Counted from the stretch's first letter, positions 44,141 to 53,701 are shown. The stretch is DNA of 64,000 bases from Kitasatospora sp. SolWspMP-SS2h (GCF_003259315.1 NZ_QLLT01000035.1:1-64000); one strand, 5' to 3'. Notes: generated from the sequence alone by a model not told the origin. Numbers and translations are program-made.

Positions 44141-45760
44141 CTACGTGAGCGCCTCCGGGTGCTTCTCCGAGCCCGGCTGGTCCCGCTCCCACGGCCAGGC
44201 CGCGTCCTGCCCGGCCTCCAGCAGGGGGATCAGGCGGAACGCGGCGTCGGTCAGGCCGCCGAAGGTGTGGCGGTTGCCGGTGCCGGAGGGGGCGTGGCCG
44301 GTGCGGTAGCCGGCCAGGTTCCAGGTGTAGCAGGGGACGTGCGCCGGGACGGGCTCCAGCGGGTCGCGCGAGAAGCCGCCGTAGGCCTGCTCGTCGGTGA
44401 CGATCACCACCCGGTCGTGGCCCCGGTAGTGGGCGCGGACGGCGGCGGCGGTGTCGGTGCCGCCGCGGTTGCCGAAGCGGTCGACCGCCTTGAGCAGCGA
44501 GTCGCCCGGCCGCAGGTCGATCTCCCGGCTGGTGGTGCCGAATTCGACCAGGTCGGCGGCGGCGGCCCGCAGGGCGATCGCGGTGCCGAAGACCGCGGCG
44601 GTGTCGGCCCGGTTGAGCTCGGTCTGCGCGCTGGGCCGGTCGAACATCGAGCCGGAGCGGTCGACCAGGACGAGGGTGCGCCCGGGCAGTTCCGGCACGT
44701 TCTCCAGCGAGTGCCGCAGCGCCCGCTCCAGCGCGTGGCCCCAGCGCAGCGAGGGCGCGTGCCGGTGCGCGGCGAGGTAGCGGAACGGGAACTGGCGCGA
44801 GCGGCGCACTTCGCCGCGGTCGGCGATCCGGCGGGCGACCGCCTCGGCCGCCTCGTCCGAGACGCCGGCCCGGTCGAAGTTGCGCAGGTTGCGCACCAGC
44901 GCCATCGCGCCCATGGACGGGATGACGGCCTCCCAGGCGGCGGCGTCCAGCGGGCCTTGGAGCCAACCGGCCAGCGCCTCCCAGGTCATCCCGGCGGCGG
45001 CCAGCAGCTCGGCCCCGCCGGGGCGCTCGACCACCGCGCGGCGTTCGGCCACGGGCAGGGCCGTCAGCTCCCGGTGGGCGGTCAGCACGGCGCTCCCGGC
45101 GGGCGGGAGGGCCTCGTCGGGGCGGTGGCGCCGGTCCAGCGCGTAGCGGAACAGCTCGCCCTGCCACGGCTTGTCGCGGTGGGGGCTGGGGTGGGTCAGC
45201 TCCAGGACGTCGCCGAAGCGGTAGCCCTTGCCCGCGGTGTCGTACTTGAGCAGGGCCCGCGCGTCGTACAGCCGGGCGGCGGCGTCGGCGACGCCGCGCT
45301 TGAGCGGCTTGGGCAGGGCGCGGCCGTAGCGGGAGGTCCAGTAGGCGAGCAGTTCGCCGGGCTCGTCGGGGCGGCGCAGCACCGCGTCGACCACCTGCCG
45401 GGAGTAGCCGGGGAGCTTCGCGTCGAGCCGGGCGCGGGTGAACTCGGCGGCGCCGACCAGCGGGGCGGTGCGCATCGCGGCGCCGTGGCGCAGCCAGCGC
45501 AGCAGGCCGAGCGTCCACTCGGGGTCGCGGACGGCGAGTTCGCGCACCAGGGCGGTGTAGCGGTCGTCGCGGTCGCCGCCGCGTTCGTAGTAGGTGTCCT
45601 GGCCGACCAGGTTGGCGACGGCGAGCAGGAAGAGCTCGGACTTCTCGTCCCGCAGGTGGCCCGTCCCGCCCTGGTGGTTGGGGATGGTCCGCCCGGTGGT
45701 GGTGACGGGCGAGGTCGGGCCGCTCGCGGCGGTGGCGGGGCGGGTGTTGAAGCGGGCCAT
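44141..45760 (-). CDS. rsr: TROVE domain protein (Ro60/Rsr orthologue)
   Basis: 539 residues, usual length. Residues about 25-345 form the HEAT-like TROVE ring that binds RNA ends (LLAVANLVGQDTYYERGGDRDDRY, WTLGLLRWLRHGAAMRTAP, ALVRNLRNFDRAGV). The C-terminal von Willebrand A domain has the MIDAS motif DRSGSM at 367-372, then a Thr and Asp typical of an intact metal site. Bacterial Rsr binds Y RNAs and hands structured RNA to exonucleases such as PNPase, and is induced by stress. ATG 45760 has AGGAGGAG five bases upstream (minus strand); earlier in-frame sequence is the RNA region, not protein. Confidence 0.93.
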   Translation of the reverse strand: MARFNTRPATAASGPTSPVTTTGRTIPNHQGGTGHLRDEKSELFLLAVANLVGQDTYYERGGDRDDRYTALVRELAVRDPEWTLGLLRWLRHGAAMRTAPLVGAAEFTRARLDAKLPGYSRQVVDAVLRRPDEPGELLAYWTSRYGRALPKPLKRGVADAAARLYDARALLKYDTAGKGYRFGDVLELTHPSPHRDKPWQGELFRYALDRRHRPDEALPPAGSAVLTAHRELTALPVAERRAVVERPGGAELLAAAGMTWEALAGWLQGPLDAAAWEAVIPSMGAMALVRNLRNFDRAGVSDEAAEAVARRIADRGEVRRSRQFPFRYLAAHRHAPSLRWGHALERALRHSLENVPELPGRTLVLVDRSGSMFDRPSAQTELNRADTAAVFGTAIALRAAAADLVEFGTTSREIDLRPGDSLLKAVDRFGNRGGTDTAAAVRAHYRGHDRVVIVTDEQAYGGFSRDPLEPVPAHVPCYTWNLAGYRTGHAPSGTGNRHTFGGLTDAAFRLIPLLEAGQDAAWPWERDQPGSEKHPEALT

Positions 45761-45844
45761 GGGGGAACTCCTCCTGCGTCCTGCGGGGAGGCGTGCCGGG
45801 CCGGGGCGTCCGAGATCGTGCGGGCCGGGTCGGCCCGCCGCGGT

Positions 45845-45957
45845 GGAGGTGACAGTTCGGTGCTCTGCCCTTGAGCTACCGCCCGTGCGGGGCACGGGCG
45901 ACCGGGACTCGAACCCGGAACCGCCGAAGCCGGAAGTAACCCCCGCCTGCGCACCGG
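45845..45957 (-). ncRNA. Candidate YrlA-type Y RNA with permuted tRNA-like module
   Basis: Read 5' to 3' on the minus strand. A lower stem pairs GGGGGUUAC (45944-45936) with GUCACCUCC (45853-45845). Next comes CGGUUC (45923-45918) pairing GAACUG (45858-45853). Inside, in order: a perfect T arm CCGGG-UUCGAGU-CCCGG (45918-45902), a closed acceptor-like hairpin with 9-bp stem CGCCCGUGC (45900-45880), and a D arm GGUAGCUC-AAGGGCA-GAGCACC (45880-45859). This order, T arm before D arm with the acceptor stem closed, is the known tRNA mimicry of bacterial YrlA RNAs, which are encoded next to rsr. The TROVE start is 85 bases downstream on the same strand. Exact ends are not determined. Confidence 0.75.
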
Positions 45958-46015
45958 ACGCCCCGGCGCGGCTGCCTCCCGAGATCGAGAGCGGCGCCGG
46001 TGGGTTCTTTGCAGG

Positions 46016-46038
46016 AAGTAACCGGTGCCTGCGCACCG
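46016..46038. repeat. Middle copy of a triplicated gaagtaacc element
   Basis: The element gaagtaacc, then a few variable bases and tgcctgcgcacc, then gg, occurs three times: 45934-45957, 46016-46038 and 46152-46176. The flanking copies form the 5' strands of the two RNA candidates. The middle one makes its own hairpin, CCGGTGC-GCAG-GCACCGG, and has no obvious 3' partner strand, so it may be a decayed Y RNA or a processing signal. Confidence 0.7.
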
Positions 46039-46086
46039 GGAGGTGGCAGTCTGCGTACAGCTGGGTGTCCGGAGGTCGAGGCGGCG

Positions 46087-46176
46087 GGGGTGACGTGGAA
46101 CGGTTCCTTCACCTGGGCCGCACCGGCCGGAGCCGACGGACCCATCCAGAGAAGTAACCCCTGCCTGCGCACCCGG
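46087..46176 (-). ncRNA. Second candidate Y RNA upstream of rsr
   Basis: Minus strand. GGGGUUAC (46161-46154) pairs with GUCACCCC (46094-46087), the same lower stem as in the first RNA, with the same U-C mismatch. The partner strands differ (GUCACCUCC versus GUCACCCCC) yet keep pairing, a compensating pattern. The interior has GGAA-CCG-UUCC and GGGUC/GGCCC-like stems but no tRNA-like arms, as in non-YrlA bacterial Y RNAs. About 75-90 nucleotides. Confidence 0.5.
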
Positions 46177-46254
46177 ACGTGGATCACCCTAGCCAGCGCG
46201 CTCCCGCGGCCGCACCCGTTTTTCCCCGGTGCCGGGGCGGCCCGGGCGCCTCGT

Positions 46255-46641
46255 TCAGGCTTCGCGGCCGAGGGTGGCCAGGTAGGCGCGCCAGCCGCCG
46301 TGCGCGGTGATCTCGCGGTGCACGCCGCGTTCCAGCTGGCCGCGGGCCAGCACCATCGACAGCGCGGGGGTGCCGTCGGCCAACTCGATGACGCCGAGCT
46401 CCAGTTCGCGCGGTTCGCCGGGCAGGACGGCGTCCCGCAGGCGCTCCAGCGGCAGTTCGTACAGCTCGCCCTCGACGGCGGTGTCGGCGTCCGGGTCGGC
46501 GAGCAGGGCGGGGCACTCGTCGCGGACGGAGAAGAAGCGGTAGCCGGGGGCGGTGCGGGCCGGGCCGACCAGGTGGCCGTGGACCTTGGCGTGGAACGGG
46601 CCGCCGGTCATCGCCTGGCCGTTGAAGAAGACGCGTGCCAT
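46255..46641 (-). CDS. Allophanate-hydrolase C-domain-like / AIG2-like protein
   Basis: 128 residues, a stand-alone gamma-glutamylcyclotransferase-like fold. VFFNGQAMTGGPFHAKVHGHL, TAPGYRFFSVRDECPAL, VEGELYELPLERLRDAVLP and ELGVIELADGTPALSM resemble the C-terminal domain of allophanate hydrolase (AtzF). No catalytic amidase domain is present. In the allantoin region, a role in a ureido or allophanate intermediate is possible (inference). It starts 116 bases after the malate synthase stop on the same strand. Confidence 0.65.
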   Translation of the reverse strand: MARVFFNGQAMTGGPFHAKVHGHLVGPARTAPGYRFFSVRDECPALLADPDADTAVEGELYELPLERLRDAVLPGEPRELELGVIELADGTPALSMVLARGQLERGVHREITAHGGWRAYLATLGREA

Positions 46642-46757
46642 GGTGCTCCTTTCGTGGGACCGCCCCGTACCGCGGCCGGTGTGGGGGTGCGGCGGTACGG
46701 GGCGGAGTGGGCGGGGCGGGGTGCGCGGGGTGGAGTGCGCGGGGCGGGGCGGGGCGC

Positions 46758-48404
<1,647 letters not shown>

Positions 48405-48444
48405 GGGCAGGACTCTCCTTGGACTGTTCCGTTCTGTACAGTGG

Positions 48445-48485
48445 AGACTAGTTTCCGCGATACAGAATTTCAACGGTTTGTTGAT
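48445..48485 (-). promoter_or_regulatory. aceB-allR intergenic promoter with regulator box D
   Basis: Minus strand: -35 TTGAAA (48473-48468), 17-base spacer, -10 TAGTCT (48450-48445). Box D, ATCAACAAACCGTTGA on the minus strand (48485-48470), overlaps the -35. The same region must also carry the allR promoter, so the regulator may control itself. Confidence 0.75.
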
Positions 48486-48557
48486 GAATCGCGTGGACTC
48501 TACTCCTCCCGGGACTCCCCGGGCTCCCGGACTCCCCGGACATCGAAGGGAACGCTC

Positions 48558-49328
48558 GTGGCCAGCACCTCCACCGAACGCACCACCGGCTCGGTGCAGT
48601 CCGTCGAGCGCGCCTTCCAGCTCCTGGAGGCGCTCGCCGACTCCGGCGGCGTCGCCACCCTCAGCGAACTGTCCGCCACCTCCGGCCTGCCGATGCCGAC
48701 CATCCACCGCCTGGTCCGCACCCTGGTCGCCCAGGGCTACGTCCGGCAGGACACCGCCCGCCGCTACACCCTCGGCCCGCGCCTGATCCGCCTCGGCGAG
48801 ACCGCCGGCCGCCTGCTCGGCTCCTGGGCCCGCCCCTACCTCGCCGAACTCATGGAGGCCACCGGCGAGACCGCGAACCTCGCCGTCCTGGAGGGCGGCG
48901 AGGTGGTCTACGTCGGACAGGTCCAGTCCCGCCGCTCCATGCGCATGTTCACCGAGGTCGGCCGCCGCGTCCAGCCCCACTGCACCGGCGTCGGCAAGGC
49001 GCTGCTCGCCCAGCTCCCCGAGGACGAGGCCCGCGCCCTGCTCGGCCCCGGCCCGCTCCAGGCCCACACCCCCCACACCGTCACCGCCCCCGCCGCGCTG
49101 CTCGCCCAGCTCGCCACCGCCCGCGACCTCGGCTACGTCGTCGACGACCAGGAGCAGGAGATCGGCGTCCGCTGCATCGCCGTCGCCGTCCCCGGCGCCC
49201 CCACCCCCACCGCCCTCTCCGTCTCCGGCCCCGAGGCCCGCATCCAGGCCCTCGAAGCCCAGTCCGGCGCCGCCGGCCTCGTCCCCCTCATGCAGTCCAT
49301 CGCCGCCCGCCTCGGCGAAGTCCTCTGA
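48558..49328 (+). CDS. allR: IclR-family repressor, probable AllR
   Basis: 256 residues. Winged helix at about 15-80 (VERAFQLLEALADSGGVATLSELS, PMPTIHRLVRTLVAQGYVRQD). The effector domain has ETANLAVLEGGEVVYVGQVQS, the conserved VQPHCTGVGKALLAQLPEDEARAL, and DLGYVVDDQEQEIGVRCIAVAV. In Streptomyces coelicolor AllR, an IclR repressor next to malate synthase and allantoinase genes, controls allantoin use. The position beside aceB and the four shared motifs support the same role. GTG 48558 has GAAGGGAA upstream. Confidence 0.85.
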   Translation: MASTSTERTTGSVQSVERAFQLLEALADSGGVATLSELSATSGLPMPTIHRLVRTLVAQGYVRQDTARRYTLGPRLIRLGETAGRLLGSWARPYLAELMEATGETANLAVLEGGEVVYVGQVQSRRSMRMFTEVGRRVQPHCTGVGKALLAQLPEDEARALLGPGPLQAHTPHTVTAPAALLAQLATARDLGYVVDDQEQEIGVRCIAVAVPGAPTPTALSVSGPEARIQALEAQSGAAGLVPLMQSIAARLGEVL

Positions 49329-49433
49329 CGGACCGCCGGCGCCGCGCACCGCAGCGGCGTGGCCGGACCCGGCCGGGGCGGGCGCCTCACTACGCTGGGC
49401 GTCCAGGTACTCACGCTCCGCAGGAGGACAGCC

Positions 49434-49886
49434 GTGCCCCGTCTCCTCGCCCTGCTCGCCGCGCCCGTGCTCGCCCTGGGGGCGTTGGGGGCCGCCGCCG
49501 GGCCGGCGTCCGACTCGGACCTGCGGGTGGTGCGGCTGGACCCGGAGCCGGTGGCGCCGGGCGGGGTGACGACGGTGCACGGGCTCGTCGGCAACGGCGG
49601 CCCGGAGGCGACGGGTTCGCCGTTCACGGTGGTGGTCGACCTGCCGCCGGGGTTCGCTCCGGAGGGCCCGTACTTCCCGTCCTCGTGCACGGCCGCCGGG
49701 CGGACCGTCAGCTGCGTCTTCCCGGCGGGGCTGCCGCCGCTGCGGTCGGCGACGGCACTGGTGCCGGTGCGGGCGGACGCGCGCCTGCCCCACGGCCTGC
49801 GGGCCGTGGGGCAGGTGCGGGTGGTGAGCGCGGACGACCGCGACCCGGCGGACGACCGGACGCCGTTCACGCTGACCGTCTCGTGA
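49434..49886 (+). CDS. Small secreted DUF11-like protein
   Basis: 150 residues. A signal peptide is clear: LLALLAAPVLALGALGAAAGPAS. The mature part is a single beta-sandwich repeat with VRLDPEPVAPGGVTTVHGLV, VVVDLPPGFAPEGPYFPSSC, a second Cys in VSCVFPAGLPPL and an ending TPFTLTVS, resembling DUF11/CARDB-type surface modules. No sortase signal or membrane anchor. GTG 49434 has AGGAGG nine bases upstream. Function unknown. Confidence 0.75.
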   Translation: MPRLLALLAAPVLALGALGAAAGPASDSDLRVVRLDPEPVAPGGVTTVHGLVGNGGPEATGSPFTVVVDLPPGFAPEGPYFPSSCTAAGRTVSCVFPAGLPPLRSATALVPVRADARLPHGLRAVGQVRVVSADDRDPADDRTPFTLTVS

Positions 49887-49913
49887 GCGGTCACCGGCCT
49901 GGGCCGGCGACCG

Positions 49914-51128
49914 TCAGCGGTAGACCCGCAGGTAGTCGGCGCTGAACGAGACCGGCGCGCTGCCGCTCGCCGCCGGGTGGTACTGCCCGGCGCTGAGCGA
50001 CAGGTTGAGGATGGGGTAGGCCGACCAGTTCGCGCCGACGCCGGTGCCGTCGGAGAACACCTTCGTCCCGTTGACGTACCAGTCGACCGAGTCGGCGCCG
50101 TAGTAGGTGCCGATGGTGACCCAGCGGTCGGGGGCGACGGCGTTCGCGTCGGTGTGGTAGTTCAGGCCGGAGCGGATCCGGTTGGAGAGCTCCAGCAGGT
50201 TCGGGTTGTCGGGGTGGTACTCGAAGCTGTCGATCTCGTTGTTGCCGTCCTTCCAGGTCCACAGCGCGGGCCAGGCGCCGCCGCCGGCGGGCAGCTTCAC
50301 CCGGGCCTCTATGTAGTCGCCGGTGCGGACCTGGAAGCCGTCCTTGCTGTACTCGGTGGTGAGCAGGCCGGTGTCCCACGCCTGCCTGCCGTTCTCCAGG
50401 GTGTGCGCGGAGGGGGTGGCGGTGAAGGTCGCGACGCCGCCGGAGACGGTGACGGCGGACGGGGCGAGCCAGTCCAGCTTGTTGTCGTCGGGGTTGTGGC
50501 TGCCGTAGCGGTAGGCGCTGCTGCGGTCGCCGGTCCACTTGCCGCCCCAGGCGATCGGCCCGGAGAACTCCTCCGACCAGGTCAGCGCCTTGCCGGGGAC
50601 GGGCACCGCGCTGGGCGCGGGCGTCGGGGTCGGCGCGGGAGTCGGGGTCGGCGTGCCGGGGTTCGGCGTCGGGCTCGGAGTGGGCTTGGGCGTCGGCGTG
50701 GCCCCGGCGCCCGCCACGGTCAGCGTCCGCGCGGGCAGGTTGTGCCAGCCGCCCGCCGTGTCCTGCCAGAACCCGAACTGGGTGTAGCTGCCGGCCGGGA
50801 GCGTGCGGGCGGCGGTGGTGACGGTGGTGCCGCCGGGGCAGACCCGGACGTTGCTCGCGCTGCCCGGGAAGTCCAGGTTCGCGCCGGCCGCGTCGCGGAT
50901 GCCGACGCCGACGGTCTTCGCGGTGAAGCAGCGGTTCGCGTGCAGGGTGAGCGAGGCGGTGCTCGGGGTGCCGGCGGTCATCCCGGCCGGGGCGAGCCGG
51001 TCCTGGACGACGGTGGTGGCGGTGGCGGCACCGGCCGGTCCGGCGGCGGCCAGCGGTACGCCGACCAGCGCGGCGGCGCCGGCCAGCACGCCGAGGCGGG
51101 CGGGGGTGGCGAGGGTGGTGGGTCGCAT
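49914..51128 (-). CDS. Secreted GH16 beta-glucanase-like glycoside hydrolase
   Basis: 404 residues. Signal peptide up to about residue 35, then a beta-sandwich domain (about 40-140) with one Cys pair, a 35-residue Pro/Thr linker, and a GH16 domain (about 180-404). The catalytic motif ExDxxE is in NNEIDSFEYHP. WSEEFSGP, LPAGGGAWPALWTWKDG and GTYYGADSVDWYVNGTKVF are family signatures. It probably cuts beta-1,3 or mixed-linkage glucan outside the cell. A LacI-type operator lies upstream. ATG 51128. Confidence 0.92.
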   Translation of the reverse strand: MRPTTLATPARLGVLAGAAALVGVPLAAAGPAGAATATTVVQDRLAPAGMTAGTPSTASLTLHANRCFTAKTVGVGIRDAAGANLDFPGSASNVRVCPGGTTVTTAARTLPAGSYTQFGFWQDTAGGWHNLPARTLTVAGAGATPTPKPTPSPTPNPGTPTPTPAPTPTPAPSAVPVPGKALTWSEEFSGPIAWGGKWTGDRSSAYRYGSHNPDDNKLDWLAPSAVTVSGGVATFTATPSAHTLENGRQAWDTGLLTTEYSKDGFQVRTGDYIEARVKLPAGGGAWPALWTWKDGNNEIDSFEYHPDNPNLLELSNRIRSGLNYHTDANAVAPDRWVTIGTYYGADSVDWYVNGTKVFSDGTGVGANWSAYPILNLSLSAGQYHPAASGSAPVSFSADYLRVYR

Positions 51129-51619
51129 GGGGTGGGGTCCTCCGCGACGCCTGCGAGGTGAGCTGTCGGGTTCGGGCGCTGAGGCCGCCCGGCCGCGCGC
51201 GGGTGCGCGGCTTCACCCCGAGCCGCGCCCGTCCCGCCGCCGAACGGGGCGGGGGCAGGGCAGGGCGTACTGCCGTGGGTCCCCCGCTCCCGCCCGCGTG
51301 TGCTGTGGGAAGACGCCGTCGGTCGGGCGGGACTCGGCGTCCCGACGGCGGGTGCGCCCGGTCGGGGGCGCCCCCGCAGGCTAGGCAGATTGTCGCTTTG
51401 TCTCCAAGAGTCACCGCCCGGCTGAGAGCACTCTCACACCGCGCTCCGTCACCCCGGCCGGGCGGCGGCCCGGTCGGCACCCGGGTGTCAGGACCGCTCG
51501 GCGGGGACGCCGCTGGCGGCGGTACGGCACAAGTCGGCCGGGTTCCGGGCCAGTTACCCGAAAGTGAAGTGTTCGCGCCAAGGGTTCCGCCGGGGTCCGG
51601 CCGGCGTCACACTGCTGGC
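51129..51619. other. 491-base divergent control region of the GH16 and RNase genes
   Basis: No gene is supported here although frames are open on both strands. It holds a LacI-like operator (51423-51436), a possible minus-strand promoter with TTGGAG (near 51407) and TAGCCT (near 51381), and GC-rich sequence with no repeats of note. Confidence 0.6.
51423..51436. promoter_or_regulatory. LacI-family operator candidate
   Basis: TGAGAG and CTCTCA are inverted around a central CA. It resembles the 14-bp CebR-type operator of Streptomyces carbohydrate genes (TGGGAGCGCTCCCA) with A replacing G in the arms. It lies just upstream of the possible GH16 promoter; sugar induction of the glucanase is the simplest reading. 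No LacI gene is nearby. Confidence 0.6.
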
Positions 51620-52015
51620 ATGCGAATGACTCTACGCGCGTTGAAGATCCGTGCCGTCTCGGTCGCCGCCCTCGGCCTGCTGACCCTCGCCCCCGCCGCC
51701 GTGGCCACCGGCCAGGCCCACGCCGCCGTCAGCGGGAACATCTGCTACTCGGCGCTGCCCAGCCAGGGCCGCGACACCATCCGCCTGATCGACGCGGGCG
51801 GGCCGTTCCCGTACTCGCAGGACGGCGTGGTGTTCCAGAACCGCGAGGGCGTGCTGCCCGCGCAGTCCTCCGGCTACTACCACGAGTACACCGTGATCAC
51901 CCCGGGCAGCTCGACCCGCGGCACCCGGCGGATCATCACCGGCAAGGTCTACCACGAGGACTACTACACGGCCGACCACTACGTGACGTTCCGCCGCGTC
52001 GACTTCGGCTGCTGA
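51620..52015 (+). CDS. Secreted guanyl-specific ribonuclease (RNase Sa family)
   Basis: 131 residues. Signal peptide to about residue 35 (ending GQAHA). The mature part matches RNase Sa: Cys in GNICYSALPSQGRDTIRLID, catalytic Glu in YHEYTVITPG, Arg in GTRRIITG, His in TADHYVTFRR, and the final FGC that closes the disulfide. It cleaves RNA after G outside the cell. ATG 51620 is chosen as it starts the signal peptide. No barstar-like inhibitor is adjacent. Confidence 0.93.
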   Translation: MRMTLRALKIRAVSVAALGLLTLAPAAVATGQAHAAVSGNICYSALPSQGRDTIRLIDAGGPFPYSQDGVVFQNREGVLPAQSSGYYHEYTVITPGSSTRGTRRIITGKVYHEDYYTADHYVTFRRVDFGC

Positions 52016-52098
52016 CCCGACCCCCGGTCCGATAGGTTGGGCGGGTGCGGCCGGTCCGGCCGCGCCCGCCCGCCGCTCCGACCGCCCGAAGGACCTCC

Positions 52099-52425
52099 AT
52101 GAACGCCCCCCTGCCGGGCTTCGCCGGCCGCACCTACCTCTTCGAGGTCGACAACGGCGCCTCCTTCCGCAACGCGTACTCCGCGGACGGCACCCGGCTG
52201 CGCTGGGAGGGCCTCGGCGAGTCGGCCGGCCAGTACGAGGACGTCCCGCTGCACGTCGCGGCCGTCGCCCCCGGCGTCTGGTTCGTCTCCTGGACGGAGC
52301 ACAGCGGCATCACCGTCAGCCACGTCATGGACCTCACCGCCCTGACCGTCAAGGTCTTCTGGACCTGGGAGGGCGAGACCGGCCGGGTCGGCGAACTGCA
52401 CACCGGCACCCTCACCCCGGCCTGA
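52099..52425 (+). CDS. MoaF-like domain protein
   Basis: 108 residues. AGRTYLFEVDNGASFRNAYS, TRLRWEGLGESAGQYEDVPL, VAPGVWFVSWTEHSGITVSH and VMDLTALTVKVFWTW match the MoaF-like lipocalin-type fold, which has lost its original catalytic context. Soluble, no signal peptide. AAGGAC lies six bases before ATG 52099. It probably binds a small ligand, and the link to RNase Sa, 83 bases upstream, is likely incidental. Confidence 0.75.
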   Translation: MNAPLPGFAGRTYLFEVDNGASFRNAYSADGTRLRWEGLGESAGQYEDVPLHVAAVAPGVWFVSWTEHSGITVSHVMDLTALTVKVFWTWEGETGRVGELHTGTLTPA

Positions 52426-52426
52426 C

Positions 52427-52489
52427 CCAGGACCGGCCCGGCCCTTCACGGACCCGGACCGGCCCCGGACCGCCCCCTCCCGGTCCTGG
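52427..52489. terminator. Weak bidirectional hairpin between convergent genes
   Basis: A 10-bp perfect stem (ccaggaccgg/ccggtcctgg) spans a 43-base loop, between the MoaF-like stop and the convergent esterase stop. It could end both transcripts. Confidence 0.4.
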
Positions 52490-52519
52490 TCCCGGTCCCG
52501 GCTTCAGCCCCTCGGGCTC

Positions 52520-53701
52520 TCAGGCTTTCAGGCGCTGCGACAGGAACCGGAAGCCGGCCGGCAGCAGCTTGATCCACGTCGTGTAGTTGTGCCCGCCCTC
52601 GGGGACGGAGGCCACCGCGGTGGTCAGCGGCGGCCGGGCGGCGGCGGTGAACGCGTCGGCCTCGGCGCGGAAGTCACCGTCGCCCTTCTCCGCGCCGCTG
52701 AGCATGACTCCGGTGGCGGGCATCGGCAGGTTCCGCAGCCGCCAGAGCAGGTCGGCCTCGTCGCGGCGCCTCCCGCTGCCCTGGAACAGGTCGCCGGTGG
52801 TGACGTCCTCGGCGGCCTTCAGGTAGCCGGAGACGGAGACGCCGCCCGCGAACACCTCGGGGTGGCGCATGGCGAGCTTGGCGGCGCAGTAGCCGCCGGT
52901 GGAGTTGCCCATCACGCCCCAGCCGCCGGGGCCGTCGGCGGTGCGGTAGGTCGCGCCGATCGCGCGCGGGACGTCCTTGGCGAAATACGTCTCGGCCTGC
53001 GTCCCGCCGGGGACGTTCTCGCACTCGGGGTCGGCGGGCATCGCGGGCGAGGGGCGCATCAGCACCAGGACGGTGGGCTGCATCCGTCCGGCCCGGATCT
53101 CGTCGAGCGCGACGCCCGGATAGTTGAAGCGGGTGATCAGCGCCTTGGCGTCCCCCGGGAAGCCGGTCATGGCGATGACCGCGGGGAACTTCCGCTGCTC
53201 GTTGCCGGGCTGGAAGTACTGCGGCGGCAGGTAGACGTACCCGTCGGTGCTCAGGCCGGTGCGGGCGCCGGGGATCCGCACCGCGCGGATCTCGCCGACC
53301 CGCCCGGGGTCGAGCGGGCCGCCGGTGTTGACCGGCTCGCGGCCGGTCTCCTGGGCGGGCAGGACGGGGAGGTTCGGCGGGTCCGGCTCGGTCGACGGGG
53401 CGGCGGACGGGGTCGGGGCGGCCTGGGCGGCGGGCGCGGCGGCGGCCCGCACGGAGACCGGGGCGTCCTGGCCGGTGCCCAGCAGGTCGTTCCAACTGCT
53501 GTAGAACGAGAAGTAGTTGTTCGCCAGCAGGCCGATCACGGCGAGCAGCGCGAGCTGGCTGCCCAGCAGCATCCCGACCCGCCCGAGCACCGCCCGCCAG
53601 TGCCGCCGGGCGAGGGCGGGCCACCACCAGACGGTCGCCCCCAGCGCCGCCACCGCGACCTCGATCGTGAACAGCAGCAGCGTCGTGCTGGTCAGCCCCA
53701 T
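52520..53701 (-). CDS. Membrane-anchored esterase D/antigen-85-like hydrolase
   Basis: 393 residues. Two to three N-terminal helices (about 1-80), then an Ala/Pro-rich linker (about 85-115), then an extracytoplasmic alpha/beta hydrolase. The nucleophile elbow is GVMGNSTGGYCA, and a late His is in VPEGGHNYTTW. FPAVIAMTGFPGDA and the arrangement match the putative esterase (PF00756) family, which includes mycolyl transferases and feruloyl esterases. ATG 53701; a longer upstream frame is Pro/Arg-rich and is not used. Confidence 0.85.
   Translation of the reverse strand: MGLTSTTLLLFTIEVAVAALGATVWWWPALARRHWRAVLGRVGMLLGSQLALLAVIGLLANNYFSFYSSWNDLLGTGQDAPVSVRAAAAPAAQAAPTPSAAPSTEPDPPNLPVLPAQETGREPVNTGGPLDPGRVGEIRAVRIPGARTGLSTDGYVYLPPQYFQPGNEQRKFPAVIAMTGFPGDAKALITRFNYPGVALDEIRAGRMQPTVLVLMRPSPAMPADPECENVPGGTQAETYFAKDVPRAIGATYRTADGPGGWGVMGNSTGGYCAAKLAMRHPEVFAGGVSVSGYLKAAEDVTTGDLFQGSGRRRDEADLLWRLRNLPMPATGVMLSGAEKGDGDFRAEADAFTAAARPPLTTAVASVPEGGHNYTTWIKLLPAGFRFLSQRLKA

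Noticed and set aside
45853..45923. A tRNA gene, possibly permuted tRNA-Asp, from its D and T arms and an ACUGUCAC stretch
   Set aside because: The T arm precedes the D arm, the acceptor stem is a closed hairpin, and there is no anticodon arm or CCA site. The place beside the TROVE gene fits a Y RNA better.
51620..52425. RNase plus inhibitor (toxin-immunity) pair
   Set aside because: The downstream protein is MoaF-like, not barstar-like, and the RNase is an ordinary secreted RNase Sa with no polymorphic toxin delivery domain.
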